DNA of 64,000 nucleotides, taken from NCBI RefSeq assembly GCF_003032475.1, contig NZ_CP028369.1, forward strand, positions 7,006,001 through 7,070,000, given 5' to 3'. The position numbers and the translations under genes are program-made. Below are positions 43,023 to 51,517 of the stretch, piece after piece. The number at the start of each line of letters is the position of its first letter. Positions within the stretch are counted from its first letter, which is position 1. Source of the DNA: Streptomyces sp. P3 (GTDB lineage Bacteria; Actinomycetota; Actinomycetes; Streptomycetales; Streptomycetaceae). The notes beneath the pieces are model-generated. The model was not told where the DNA came from. It saw only the letters and a list, made by a program, of their open reading frames with translations, and did no database searches.

Positions 43023-43976
43023 TCACCATTGGGCGATGAGCGGCGTGTCCGGTTCGTGCTGTCGCCAGGCTTCGGTGAGGCGGGCGAGGCGGGTGGGGGC
43101 GGCGATGCCGCGCACAATTGCGATCTTGCCGCCTGCGATGTCGAACGTCACGGAGCCGACGACCTGGTCGCCGAGCACGGTGAGGATGGCGGGGGCGCCG
43201 TTGACGAGCGCGTAGTGGACGGCGGGCGTGCCGCCGACAAGTCGCCGTTTCGCGGGTGTGGGTTTGAAGCCGGCCCGTGCGACGGCGGCGACGCGCTGCG
43301 GAGTGTCGTACCGCAGCAGCCTCTCGGTCAGGCCGGCGCCGTCGGAGATCGCGGTCGCGTCGTCGGTGAGCAGCGCCACGAGCCGTTCGGTGCGGCCCGT
43401 GGTGGCGGCGGCGAGGAACTCCTCGACGATCCTGCGGGCGGATGCCAGGTCGACTTCGCCGCCGCCGCGGCGCGCGGCGGTGATGCGGCGCCGGGCCCGG
43501 TGGAGGTGCTGCTGGCTCGCGGACTCGGTGAGGTCGAGGATCCCGGCGATCTCGGCATGGCTGTGGGAGAACGCTTCGCGCAGGACGTAGACGGCCCGCT
43601 CGAGGGGTGACAGGCGCTCCATGAGCGTCAGCACGGCCAGGGAGACCGATTCGCGCTGCTCGAACGTGTCGGCCGGGCCGAGCATCGGGTCGCCGTCGAG
43701 GAGCGGTTCGGGCAGCCAGGCGCCGGCGGTGCGTTCGCGGCGGGCCTGTGCCGAGCGGAGCCGGTCGAGACACAGGTTGGTGACGACCTTGGTCAGCCAT
43801 GCTTCCGGCACCCTGATCTGCTGCCTGTCGGCGGCCTGCCAGTGCAGGAACGTATCCTGCACGGCGTCTTCGGCGTCGGCGGCGGAGCCCAGCAGCCGGT
43901 AGGCCAGCGAGGCCAGCCGGTTCCGGCTGGCCTCGAACCGGCTGGTGTCGAAGCGATCAGTGGCGGTGCTGTCCAC
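43023..43976 (-). CDS. SigJ-like ECF sigma factor with SnoaL-like C-terminal domain (ECF41 type)
   Basis: The product is 317 residues. Region 2 is NRLASLAYRLLGSAADAEDAVQDTFLHWQ and region 4 is LSPLERAVYVLREAFSHSHAEIAGILDLTESASQQHLHRARRRI. A C-terminal SnoaL-like domain follows (RIVEEFLAAATTGRTERLVALLTDDATAISDGAG). This fused domain, without a separate anti-sigma gene, is the hallmark of ECF41/SigJ factors, where it tunes activity. The GTG at 43976 is chosen because AGGGTGA precedes it. It starts 10 bases after the NDH-2-like gene; such sigma factors usually control the neighbouring oxidoreductase. Confidence 0.9.
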   Translation of the reverse strand: MDSTATDRFDTSRFEASRNRLASLAYRLLGSAADAEDAVQDTFLHWQAADRQQIRVPEAWLTKVVTNLCLDRLRSAQARRERTAGAWLPEPLLDGDPMLGPADTFEQRESVSLAVLTLMERLSPLERAVYVLREAFSHSHAEIAGILDLTESASQQHLHRARRRITAARRGGGEVDLASARRIVEEFLAAATTGRTERLVALLTDDATAISDGAGLTERLLRYDTPQRVAAVARAGFKPTPAKRRLVGGTPAVHYALVNGAPAILTVLGDQVVGSVTFDIAGGKIAIVRGIAAPTRLARLTEAWRQHEPDTPLIAQW

Positions 43977-43986
43977 TCGGATCACC

Positions 43987-45204
43987 CTAGGCGGCCACGC
44001 GACCGACGACCGCCTTTTCTTCGGCGGACGCATCCGGCGTGGCGGCCAGGCGGCGCTTGCGCTTGGGCAGCCCGAAGGTCGGGTGCGAGGTGGCCCACAG
44101 CGACATCTTGAGGATGCCGGCCTTGATCCGCGCGGCCTTCCGGCCACCCATGTACTTCGGCTTCGCCTGCGCTTCGTCGTCGACCATCTGCAGGATCCCG
44201 TCCCGCCGCCCGAGGCTGATGTGGTTGCCCAGGTACTCCAGCTTGGTGTTCGGGATCTCGCGGCCGGTCAGGCGTCCCACGATCGCCTCCGTGGCCTGCC
44301 GGCCGGTGTAGCCGGCCGAAGCGCAGGACATCGGCAGCGGGCGGCCGTTGTCGCCGATGGCGTAGGCGCTGTCGCCGGCGGCGTAGACGTTCGGGTGCGA
44401 GACCGACCGCATGGTGCGATCGACGACGATCCGACCGTTGTCGGTGACCTCCAGCCCGCCCACGGCGGCGATGGAACTGACCGCGAACCCGGCCGTCCAC
44501 ACGGTCGCGTCGGACGCCAGGGCGGTGCCGTCGGAGCACAGCACCCGCGTCGCTTCGACGGCTTCGACGGTGGTGTGCTCCAGTACGGTGATGCCCAGCC
44601 GATCGCACGCATGGCGCAGGTGGCTGCGTGCTCCGGCCGAGAGAGGGGCGCTCAGCTCGCCGCGGGCGACCAGTGTCACCGACACGCCCGGCCGGGATTC
44701 GGCGATCTCGGTGGCGGTCTCGATGCCGGTCAGCCCGTCGCCGACGACCAGCACGCTTCCTCCCCCGTCCCGCCTGCTCAGGCTGTCCAGGCGCTCGCGC
44801 AGGCGCAGCGCGGAGGGCCGGCCGGTGACGTCGAAGGCGTGCTCGGCCACGCCGGGGACGCCGTGGTCGGCGGCGTGGCTGCCGAGCGCGTAGAGAAGCG
44901 TGTCGTAGCCGAGTTCGCCGCCGCCGTCGGCGTCGGCCACGGCGACGACCTGGCGCTCGGGGTCGACGGCGGTGACACGGGCCAGACGCAGCCGTATCCC
45001 CGTGCCTGCGAAGACGCCGGTGAGCTGTGGAGCCTCGATCTCTCGGCCGGCCGCGAGCTGGTGCAGCCGCAGCCGCTGGACGAAGTCCGGCTCGGCGTTG
45101 ACCACTGTGATGTCGGTGTCCGCCGGGGACAGTCGACGGGCCAGGGTCCCGGCCACGTAGGCCCCGGCATAGCCGGCGCCGACGACGACGATGCGGTGCT
45201 TCAT
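43987..45204 (-). CDS. FAD-dependent pyridine nucleotide oxidoreductase (NDH-2-like)
   Basis: The product is 405 residues. The FAD motif is IVVVGAGYAGAYVAG at the N-terminus, the NAD(P)H motif VLVVGDGLTGIETA near residue 155, and the second FAD motif HPNVYAAGDSA near 275. Single-subunit NADH dehydrogenase-like enzymes of this type pass electrons to quinones or other acceptors at the membrane face. Start ATG has AGGAG at 6 bases. It is cotranscribed with the ECF41-type sigma factor downstream and is its likely target. Confidence 0.88.
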   Translation of the reverse strand: MKHRIVVVGAGYAGAYVAGTLARRLSPADTDITVVNAEPDFVQRLRLHQLAAGREIEAPQLTGVFAGTGIRLRLARVTAVDPERQVVAVADADGGGELGYDTLLYALGSHAADHGVPGVAEHAFDVTGRPSALRLRERLDSLSRRDGGGSVLVVGDGLTGIETATEIAESRPGVSVTLVARGELSAPLSAGARSHLRHACDRLGITVLEHTTVEAVEATRVLCSDGTALASDATVWTAGFAVSSIAAVGGLEVTDNGRIVVDRTMRSVSHPNVYAAGDSAYAIGDNGRPLPMSCASAGYTGRQATEAIVGRLTGREIPNTKLEYLGNHISLGRRDGILQMVDDEAQAKPKYMGGRKAARIKAGILKMSLWATSHPTFGLPKRKRRLAATPDASAEEKAVVGRVAA

Positions 45205-45374
45205 GTCTTGCTCCTGTCGGTTCGCTGCTCCCTGTCGACGACTTGAGCGGAACAGCGACCCGATTGCTGACAGGAACTGCATGTGGCATGGGTCACAGAG
45301 CGGCAACCCGGCAGCCCCGGACCGGCTCGCCGCTGCGATCCTGGCCCAACTCCACGAGAAATTCGTCCGACCAG

Positions 45375-45503
45375 TTCGCCAGCGTCCGGTACCTCGTCGA
45401 CGACGTCCAGAAGGCCGTCGACTTCTACACCGCCTACCTGGGCTTCGCCCTGCGCACCAACGCCGTACCGGCGTTCGCCTATGTCACCCGGCCCGCCGGG
45501 TCA
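45375..45503 (+). pseudogene. N-terminal fragment of a glyoxalase/VOC protein
   Basis: FASVRYLVDDVQKAVDFYTAYLGFALRTNAVPAFAYVTRPAG is the first beta-alpha-beta unit of a VOC protein. It runs straight into sequence antisense to the terD 3' end and has no second half and no clear start. It is a stub. Confidence 0.7.
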
Positions 45504-46076
45504 GACGTTGACGCCGAAGTGGGCGGCGATGCCGGCCAGTCCGGAGGCGTAGCCCTGTCCGGCGGCGCGGAATTTCCACTCCGGGCCACTGCGGTAGAGC
45601 TCGCCGAAGGCCATGGCTGTTTCCGTCGAAGCGTCCTCGGACAGGTCGTAGCGGGCGATCTCGGCGCCGCCGGCCTGGTTGACGACGCGGATGAAGGCGT
45701 TGCGGACCTGGCCGAAGCTCTGGCCGCGGTTCTCGGCGTCGTGGATGGAGACGGGGAAGACGATCCGGTCGACCTCGGCGGGCACGGCGGCGAGGTTCAC
45801 CTTGACGGACTCGTCGTCGCCCTCGCCCTCACCGGTGAGGTTGTCGCCGGTGTGCTCGACCGAGCCGTCCGGGCTCTTCAGGTTGTTGTAGAAGACGAAG
45901 TGGCGGTCGGACAGGACCTTGCCGGAGGCGTCCAGGAGCAGTGCCGAGGCGTCGAGGTCGTAGTCGGTGCCCGTGGTGGTGCGCACGTCCCAGCCCAGGC
46001 CGACCAGGACCGCGCTCAGGCCCGGCGCCTCCTTGCTGAGCGAGACGGTGCCGCCCTTGGGCAGGGAAACTCCCAC
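45501..46076 (-). CDS. terD: TerD family stress protein
   Basis: The product is 191 residues, the standard TerD length. [30 protein letters not shown] is the family start, and [12 protein letters not shown] and DDESVKVNL supply the acidic calcium-binding positions. GTG at 46076 follows GAAGGA. TerD proteins are Ca2+-binding cytoplasmic or membrane-associated beta-sandwich proteins in tellurite/oxidative-stress modules of unclear mechanism. A perfect TCTACA-N4-TGTAGA palindrome lies 55 bases upstream, matching others near terB, Spo0M and blaI. Confidence 0.92.
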   Translation of the reverse strand: MGVSLPKGGTVSLSKEAPGLSAVLVGLGWDVRTTTGTDYDLDASALLLDASGKVLSDRHFVFYNNLKSPDGSVEHTGDNLTGEGEGDDESVKVNLAAVPAEVDRIVFPVSIHDAENRGQSFGQVRNAFIRVVNQAGGAEIARYDLSEDASTETAMAFGELYRSGPEWKFRAAGQGYASGLAGIAAHFGVNV

Positions 46077-46130
46077 AGTGAAGTCCTTCGCGATGCGTCA
46101 GGTCGGGGCCGGCGCGGCCCAAGCTTAAAA

Positions 46131-46146
46131 TCTACAGCAATGTAGA
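46131..46146. promoter_or_regulatory. BlaI-type operator TCTACA-GCAA-TGTAGA upstream of terD
   Basis: A perfect 6-4-6 palindrome of the TACA...TGTA type bound by BlaI/MecI repressors, 55 bases above the terD start. Related sites are at 46502, 49178, 51216 and 53931, and a BlaI homologue is encoded at 46626. Confidence 0.75.
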
Positions 46147-46164
46147 AAATGGTGAAGGGGTGCT

Positions 46165-46431
46165 TCAGTCGCGGGAGTTGCCGAAGAGGAGGCGGTAACC
46201 GATCAGCAGGACCAGTGCGCCCGCGATGGCCGAGCCCCAGGTTGCGGCGTCGAAGAACTCTCGCTGCACCGGCCGGTCGAGGAACCTCGCCGAGAGCCAT
46301 CCGCCCAGGAAGGCTCCCGCGATGCCGATGAGCGTCGTGCCGATGAGTCCGCCCGGGTCGCGCCCGGGGAGGATGGCCTTGGCGATGGCCCCGGCGAGCA
46401 GTCCCAGAACCAGCCATGCGATGACGCCCAT
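46165..46431 (-). CDS. GlsB/YeaQ/YmgE-type small membrane protein
   Basis: The product is 88 residues with three membrane helices. MGVIAWLVLGLLAGAIAKAILPGRDPGGLIGTTLIGIAGAFLGGWL is the transglycosylase-associated family signature; despite that name no enzymatic activity is established. It is usually a general-stress envelope protein. The start follows GGAGAGAGGG. The BlaI-type palindrome at 46502-46517 sits 71 bases upstream, between this gene and blaI. Confidence 0.9.
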   Translation of the reverse strand: MGVIAWLVLGLLAGAIAKAILPGRDPGGLIGTTLIGIAGAFLGGWLSARFLDRPVQREFFDAATWGSAIAGALVLLIGYRLLFGNSRD

Positions 46432-46501
46432 GTCTGCCCTCTCTCCTTGTGTACTGGTGTTGTCTCTGCGGTCCGGACGGACCCACCTGGCCAGCCTATC
46501 T

Positions 46502-46517
46502 TCTACAATTGTGTAGA
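46502..46517. promoter_or_regulatory. BlaI-type operator TCTACA-ATTG-TGTAGA between glsB-like gene and blaI
   Basis: A perfect 6-4-6 palindrome in the divergent promoter region of the YeaQ-type gene and blaI, placed to control both, including autoregulation of blaI. Confidence 0.78.
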
Positions 46518-46625
46518 TGGTGTGGTGTTGGTGCCGCACATAAGTCGCGGTGCGGTGGGTGGCCGCAGGGGCGTCTATACGATGGGCTGCGCGTGGATTC
46601 GGGGTCGATGGAAGGGAGACAGGGC

Positions 46626-47012
46626 GTGACGGACCAGCGGGGTTCCCGGCGACGGGGGCAGGGGGAGCTGGAGGCGCTTGTCCTGTCTGTGCTGCGCGAG
46701 GCGGACGGCCCGGCGAGTGCGGGCTGGGTGCAGGAGCGCCTCGGCGGTGACCTTGCCTATACGACGGTGATCACGATCCTGACCCGGCTGCTGGCCAAGG
46801 GAGCGGTGACCCGTGAGCGGGCCGGTCGGTCCTTCGCCTGGACCCCGGCCTCGGACCAGGCGGGCCTGGCCGCGCACAAGATGCGCAAGGTGCTGGACGG
46901 CCAGGACGACCGTGAGGCGGTGCTGGCCCGCTTTGTCACCTCCCTGGAGCCGGGCGATGAACGGCTGTTGCGGGAACTGCTGGATCCTGCGAGGGGCGAG
47001 AGGGAAGACTGA
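46626..47012 (+). CDS. BlaI/MecI-family repressor
   Basis: The product is 128 residues. GELEALVLSVLREADGPASAGWVQERLGGDLAYTTVITILTRLLAKGAVTRERAGRSFAWTPA is the winged-helix domain with the BlaI Y-T-T-V-x-T-x-L-x-R-L motif, followed by a short dimerisation tail (LARFVTSLEPGDERLLRELL). BlaI proteins dimerise on TACA-TGTA palindromes and are inactivated through a BlaR1-type protease. GTG at 46626 has AAGGGAG at 7 bases. The peptidase partner starts 6 bases after its stop. Confidence 0.92.
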   Translation: MTDQRGSRRRGQGELEALVLSVLREADGPASAGWVQERLGGDLAYTTVITILTRLLAKGAVTRERAGRSFAWTPASDQAGLAAHKMRKVLDGQDDREAVLARFVTSLEPGDERLLRELLDPARGERED

Positions 47013-47018
47013 AGCCTC

Positions 47019-47951
47019 ATGGGGGTGTTCGTCTTTCTTCCACTGGTCCTGCCGCTGACGGCATGGCCGATCGCGCGCCTGGCCGAGCAGCGGCTGCATC
47101 CGCGAACCGCCACCCGGCTGCTGACTGGGGTGACCGTGGTGATGGCGCTGTGCAGCACGGTGTGCCTGGGCTTGCTCATGGTGGTCGGCACCGCGCAACT
47201 GCCCGGCAACCCGCTGCCTGATGGCTGGTCGGACCCCGAGGTGCGCGAGGCCGTCCCGTACGACGAGGTCGCCGGGAAACTGGCCATCCCGGCGCTGCTC
47301 GCGGTCCTGCTGACGTGCGGCCGCACGCTGCGGCGGCACGGGCTGATCCGCCGCCGCGCCCACCGGGCCCTGGCCGGACTGCCGGGCACACAGGTAGCGG
47401 TTCTGTCCGACGAGGTGCCGTACGCGTACGCCCTCCCCGGCAGGCGGCGGGACCGGGTCGTGGTGACCACCGGCATGCTGTCCTGCCTCGCCCCTGCCGA
47501 GCGCCGCGCCCTGTTCGCCCACGAGCGCGCCCATCTCGCCGCCCGGCACCACCGGTTCCTGCTCGCGGTCCAACTGGCCGCGCGCGCCAACCCGTTCCTG
47601 CTCCCGCTGCGTACGGCGGTCTCCTACACGACGGAACGGTGGGCGGACGAGGAAGCGGCGCGGACGGTCGGCAGCCGCCGGGATGTGGCGTGCGCGATCG
47701 GCAAGGCGGCTCTGGTCTCGCGCGGCACCCCGGCCGCCACGCTCGCGGGCTTCGCCGAGCCGGGGCCGGTGCCGCGCCGGGTGGCTGCCCTGCTCGGCCC
47801 CGCGCCGACGTTGCGCAGCTGGCCGTCGGTGTTCACTTCGGTGGGCCTGGCCGCCTGGGGTGCGGCCGTTGGGGCCGCGGTCTCCGCGCTGTCGTCCGCG
47901 AACTCGGCGGTGACGATGGTGCTCATCCTGCATGCGGCGACACCGCTCTGA
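47019..47951 (+). CDS. BlaR1-like M56 family membrane metallopeptidase
   Basis: The product is 310 residues. Two or three N-terminal helices precede a catalytic domain with the zinc motif HERAH at 168-172 and a downstream Glu ligand candidate in ERWADEEA near 206. A final helix lies at about 275-300. It lacks the C-terminal penicillin-sensor domain of true BlaR1, so it would sense something in the membrane or envelope. It probably releases BlaI from DNA by triggering its cleavage. The ATG is 6 bases after blaI. Confidence 0.88.
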   Translation: MGVFVFLPLVLPLTAWPIARLAEQRLHPRTATRLLTGVTVVMALCSTVCLGLLMVVGTAQLPGNPLPDGWSDPEVREAVPYDEVAGKLAIPALLAVLLTCGRTLRRHGLIRRRAHRALAGLPGTQVAVLSDEVPYAYALPGRRRDRVVVTTGMLSCLAPAERRALFAHERAHLAARHHRFLLAVQLAARANPFLLPLRTAVSYTTERWADEEAARTVGSRRDVACAIGKAALVSRGTPAATLAGFAEPGPVPRRVAALLGPAPTLRSWPSVFTSVGLAAWGAAVGAAVSALSSANSAVTMVLILHAATPL

Positions 47952-48113
47952 CACTGGACAGACGCGGTCCACGGATACGGCGATGTCCCTGGCGAGCCGT
48001 CGGCGGCCCGAATCGGCGCCGCGTGCGAACAGCGCCGGCCGGTCAGCGTGCCGGTCGGCGCGAATCCGAGACGTTCGTCGGCTGGAGGCGTCCCTGGCTG
48101 CGAGACGCGGAAC

Positions 48114-48566
48114 TCAGGCATACGGCAGAGTCGCCTGGGGCTGGCCGGCCTGGCCCGCGGCCCCAGTAGCCGCGCGATGCAACGGGAGCAAGAACGCGAC
48201 GACGAACAGGCTGAAGAGGGTGATGGGCAACAGGCGCAGCAGCCTCGCAGGATCATCGTGCAGCCAATGCCGGTTGCCCCACCAGTTCGCGCAGACGTCC
48301 ACCACCATCACGGCGCCTGCCAGCCACACCCCTTCCCTCCGCATTACCCCCACCAATACGGCGACGAGCGGATCGAGGACCGCCAAGCCGACGAAGAACG
48401 CCTGCAGGGGAACCTGCGGAAATGACGCATAGGCATGGATGCCGCGCCCGGCCAGGTCGAGAGCGTGGACGCAGGAACCCTCCAAGAAGCCGATCACGTA
48501 CACCGCGCGGACCCATCTCGCCCACACCGGCTGCCCGCCCCACCGTGCCCGCAGCTCAAACCCCAC
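48114..48566 (-). CDS. Four-helix membrane protein of unknown function
   Basis: The product is 150 residues with helices at about 18-35, 52-72, 80-100 and 115-135 and a WWGNRHWLHDDPARLLRLLPITLFSLF stretch before the last. No family is recognised. Start GTG at 48566. It is convergent with the M56 peptidase gene and downstream of terB on the same strand, and it could be cotranscribed with terB across a 96-base gap containing a CCGTCGACGG palindrome. Confidence 0.65.
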   Translation of the reverse strand: MGFELRARWGGQPVWARWVRAVYVIGFLEGSCVHALDLAGRGIHAYASFPQVPLQAFFVGLAVLDPLVAVLVGVMRREGVWLAGAVMVVDVCANWWGNRHWLHDDPARLLRLLPITLFSLFVVAFLLPLHRAATGAAGQAGQPQATLPYA

Positions 48567-48662
48567 CGAGCCACCCTAGACGAGCCTGGGTGTCCGGATC
48601 CGCCGTCGACGACGCCCGTGCCGGGCTGCCGTCGACGGGCCGGCACGAGCGCAGTGGGGCGA

Positions 48663-49118
48663 TCAGAGGTCGAACTCGTGCGGCGGCAGATCCAGGGTGA
48701 AGCACGCCTCGCGGACAACGGCCTGCTCGGTCTTGTCGAAGTCGCCGTCGGCGCCGCCGATGACGATGCCGATCTGGATGACGGCACGGGCCTCGGCCGG
48801 CTTCTTCTTCGCCTTGGCGATCTCCTGCAGCACGCTGACCTTGCCGAAGGCGAAGTCGGCGGTCAGCTTGCCCAGGTTGTCGTCGAAGCGCCGCTGCAGG
48901 TCCATGGCGTCGAAGTTCTGCAACACCTCGTTGGTGCCGATCAGTTGGGCCACCCGCTGCCGCTCGGAGGGGTCGATGGTGCCGTCGGCGGCGGCGACCA
49001 GGGCACACATCGCCATGCTGGCATCGCGGAAGGCACCGCTCTTGAGGTCGTTCTTCTTCGCCACGAGCTGGGTCTGCATCGTCGACGCGGACTCCTTGAG
49101 GCGGTCCCACAGGGCCAT
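48663..49118 (-). CDS. terB: TerB tellurite-resistance family protein
   Basis: The product is 151 residues and all helical. KKNDLKSGAFRDASMAMCALVAAADGTIDPSERQRVAQLIGTNEVLQNFD and AVIQIGIVIGGADGDFDKTEQAVVREACFTLDL carry the paired acidic metal-binding segments (AADGTIDPSE, GADGDFD) of TerB. TerB works with TerD-type proteins in stress modules, probably at the membrane. A BlaI-type palindrome lies 60 bases upstream, as for terD. Confidence 0.92.
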   Translation of the reverse strand: MALWDRLKESASTMQTQLVAKKNDLKSGAFRDASMAMCALVAAADGTIDPSERQRVAQLIGTNEVLQNFDAMDLQRRFDDNLGKLTADFAFGKVSVLQEIAKAKKKPAEARAVIQIGIVIGGADGDFDKTEQAVVREACFTLDLPPHEFDL

Positions 49119-49177
49119 GTGAACTCCAAACGGTTGGTCGGCCGGCCCGCTTCGGCGGCGGTCCGAGCCCGTAAATA

Positions 49178-49193
49178 TCTACAGCAACGTAGA
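49178..49193. promoter_or_regulatory. BlaI-type operator TCTACA-GCAA-CGTAGA upstream of terB
   Basis: Fifteen of 16 bases match the perfect site at 46131. It lies 60 bases above the terB start in the gap divergent from the gene at 49306. Confidence 0.7.
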
Positions 49194-49305
49194 AACTAAC
49201 GGTCCGGCGGAGAAGTTCCGGCGATTTCCGGCAGGTTCACAAGGCGGGTCGCGGCTCTCACGGGGCGCTGCGGCCGTGACGCCCTGCCTGCCTAGGATTT
49301 CAGGC

Positions 49306-49959
49306 ATGGCGAAGCGCAAGGTGCATCGACGGGCCCGGAAGATCCTTGGCGAGGACCCCGTGGCCATGGTCTGGTGCGAGATCGGCAAGCCGATTCCCGC
49401 GCCTCCCAAGGCCGTCCACCGGGCTGCGGGCAAAGGACGGTTGAAGCCGAGGCACCACTGGCTGCTCTACGTCGGCGGTGTGGTGTTCTTCTTCGTCGTC
49501 GTGCCGATGATGTTGATCGACAAGCTCGGCGACGTGCTGGACGAGCAGACCTCTTCCGGAGAGGGAGGCTCCACCCGGGACCGCGCCGCCGGCAGCGGCC
49601 GCCGCGAAGTCGACGACCCCACCAGAGGCATCTTCGATGGCGACTGGAACCTGACTGCGGGCCAGTTGTTGCTGCGCTGGTACGGCCACTCACCCAATCC
49701 GAAACGCCTGGTGATGCTGGCTCGTGACCGCGTCTGCGTGGCCGCCTCCCCGCGCCGTACGCTGTCGCCCACCAAAGCCGACGACTTCCGGACCATCGCG
49801 GAGTTTCCCTACACCGAGGCCCGTATCGAAGCCGAGGCGGGCCGGCCGCGAGGGTTCGCCACCTTCAGGATCCGCTTCAGCGACGGCTCCTGGCTGGAGC
49901 TGGGCCGACTGGGTGAGCCGGAGGACGCGGACCACTTCCTGCGCACGGTCAGCGCCTGA
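49306..49959 (+). CDS. Single-span membrane protein of unknown function
   Basis: The product is 217 residues. A basic N-terminus (MAKRKVHRRARKILGED) is followed by one membrane helix (WLLYVGGVVFFFVVVPMML, about 50-68) and a C-terminal domain with beta strands (GQLLLRWYGHSPNPKRLVMLARDRVCVAA; GFATFRIRFSDGSWLELGRL) that looks like a PH-like or immunity-type fold. The ATG has no ribosome site, but TAGGAT lies 7 bases upstream, so a leaderless mRNA is likely. No family is assigned. Confidence 0.7.
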   Translation: MAKRKVHRRARKILGEDPVAMVWCEIGKPIPAPPKAVHRAAGKGRLKPRHHWLLYVGGVVFFFVVVPMMLIDKLGDVLDEQTSSGEGGSTRDRAAGSGRREVDDPTRGIFDGDWNLTAGQLLLRWYGHSPNPKRLVMLARDRVCVAASPRRTLSPTKADDFRTIAEFPYTEARIEAEAGRPRGFATFRIRFSDGSWLELGRLGEPEDADHFLRTVSA

Positions 49960-49984
49960 TCCGATCCTCCGGCAACCCGCGCCG

Positions 49985-51007
49985 TCAGTCCTCGTCTTCG
50001 TCTTCCTCGTCACCCTCGAAGAAGTCCCCGACCTCGTCGACGACCTCGGCCGCGACCATCCCGCCCACGACGCCGACCGCGAGGCCGGCCGCGCCCGCGG
50101 CGATCGCGGTGCCCATGCCGGGGCCGGAGCGGTGGCCCTCGTGATGGTGCTCGTCGTCTCCGTGCCCGTAGTGCCCGCCGTGGCTCCCCGAGTACGGGTC
50201 TGCATGTGCGTAGGCGGAGTGCGAGCCGTAGGAGGCGCGGTGCTCGACGAGCTGGCGGATCCAGCCGTCGACCAGGGTGATCCAGTCCTGGTGCTCGACG
50301 CCGTCGTGGGAGACGGTGAAGCGGGTGAGCGCGTCGTGCCCCTCGGAGAAGAGGCCGCCGCGCTTGTCGGCCTCCAGGACCACCTCCATGCCGCCGGGGT
50401 GGGCGAGGAAGGTCAGCTCGATCTCGTTGACCTGGTGGGCGTACTGAGGGGCCGGGGTGAGCTCGATCTCCTGGTAGAAGGGCAGCTGCTGGCCGGTGCC
50501 GCCGATGCGGCCGTACTCCAGGTCTGCGGACTTGAAGCCGAAGCCGAGCTGTCCGAGGGCTTCCAGGATCGCCTCCTGGGCGGGCAGCGGGCCCACGGCG
50601 AGCTGGTCGAGGTCGCCCTTGTCCTTGGCTCCGGCGACCGACAGTTCGGTGCGCACGCCGAGGACGATGCCCAGGCCCTGTCCGTACAGCTCGGTGATGG
50701 GGGTCTCCCACGGCAGCATCACGCTGAACGGGATGCTGTGCTGCGCGCCCTCGGCGAGCCGGAAGCCGCCGCCGACGGTGAACCGTTCGAAGGCGACGAC
50801 GCCCTCGCTCTCCCCCTCTTCGTGCTCGGCCTCGACCCGGGCCACCAGCTCCAGGGTGATGTGCTCGATGTCGAAGTCGGCGCTTCCGCCCTTGAGATGG
50901 ACCTGGCCGCTGAGCGTGGAGCCGGGGTGGGCGGCGCCGGGGGTGAGGACCGTGTCCACCGTGGGGCCGCCCACGCCGAGCGAACCGAGCAGTCGTTTGA
51001 ACACCAT
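49985..51007 (-). CDS. spo0M: Spo0M-like sporulation-control protein
   Basis: The product is about 340 residues. MVFKRLLGSLGVGGPTVDTVLTPGAAHPGSTLSGQVHLKGG opens an arrestin-like Spo0M domain (to about residue 235). A His/Gly-rich linker (HADPYSGSHGGHYGHGDDEHHHEGH) that could bind metal follows, then a hydrophobic Gly/Ala segment and an extremely acidic tail. The ATG at 51007 is chosen over an upstream GTG that abuts the AAGGAG site. In Bacillus Spo0M influences sporulation and cell-shape control; here it belongs to the BlaI-site stress set (palindrome at 51216). Confidence 0.88.
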   Translation of the reverse strand: MVFKRLLGSLGVGGPTVDTVLTPGAAHPGSTLSGQVHLKGGSADFDIEHITLELVARVEAEHEEGESEGVVAFERFTVGGGFRLAEGAQHSIPFSVMLPWETPITELYGQGLGIVLGVRTELSVAGAKDKGDLDQLAVGPLPAQEAILEALGQLGFGFKSADLEYGRIGGTGQQLPFYQEIELTPAPQYAHQVNEIELTFLAHPGGMEVVLEADKRGGLFSEGHDALTRFTVSHDGVEHQDWITLVDGWIRQLVEHRASYGSHSAYAHADPYSGSHGGHYGHGDDEHHHEGHRSGPGMGTAIAAGAAGLAVGVVGGMVAAEVVDEVGDFFEGDEEDEDED

Positions 51008-51215
51008 CGTGGCGTCCACTCCTTAACGTGCGTGTGTTCCGTGAGAGCGATGCCGCATGCCTTCGCGGGTGTTACGGCAGCGGCTGCGCGCGTGCCGGGC
51101 TGGCGTGCCGGGCTCTGTGTCCAGGCCGGTCGAGGCCATGCGTCTCATCCCGTCGCGCGAGCAGGTGAGAGGCGCGCGGCTCCCGGGAACAACCGGCAGG
51201 AGCCACCGCGTTCTC

Positions 51216-51231
51216 TCTACAAACACGTAGA
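51216..51231. promoter_or_regulatory. BlaI-type operator TCTAC-AAACAC-GTAGA upstream of spo0M
   Basis: A perfect 5-6-5 palindrome of the same family, 209 bases above the spo0M start and 287 bases above the CorC-type gene at 51518. It could control either direction. Confidence 0.62.
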
Positions 51232-51517
51232 AGCATAGGGTCGCCGCGGGCTGGTCCACAGCGCATCCTGGCGGCTGCGGCGGGAAAGTCCGAAAAGAGC
51301 CGCCGATCGAGACCGGCGGCGGCTGACCTCGATGCTTTGCCGATCTTTTACGATAATGGGCAGGGTGTGTCTCTGCCCTGCCGACGACTGAGGGCCCTGT
51401 GGCCCTCCCGAACAGAAGGAGCGACGGTCCCGCAATGGGCGAGCCTCCCAGTATCAGCCGCGTCGTACCCCGTCCGCAGTCCGCGCTGTGTGTGCGTGAG
51501 GGATCGGGGGTGGCGCG

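Noticed and set aside
47019-47951. True BlaR1 beta-lactam sensor
   Set aside because: The C-terminal penicillin-binding sensor domain is absent and no beta-lactamase gene lies nearby.
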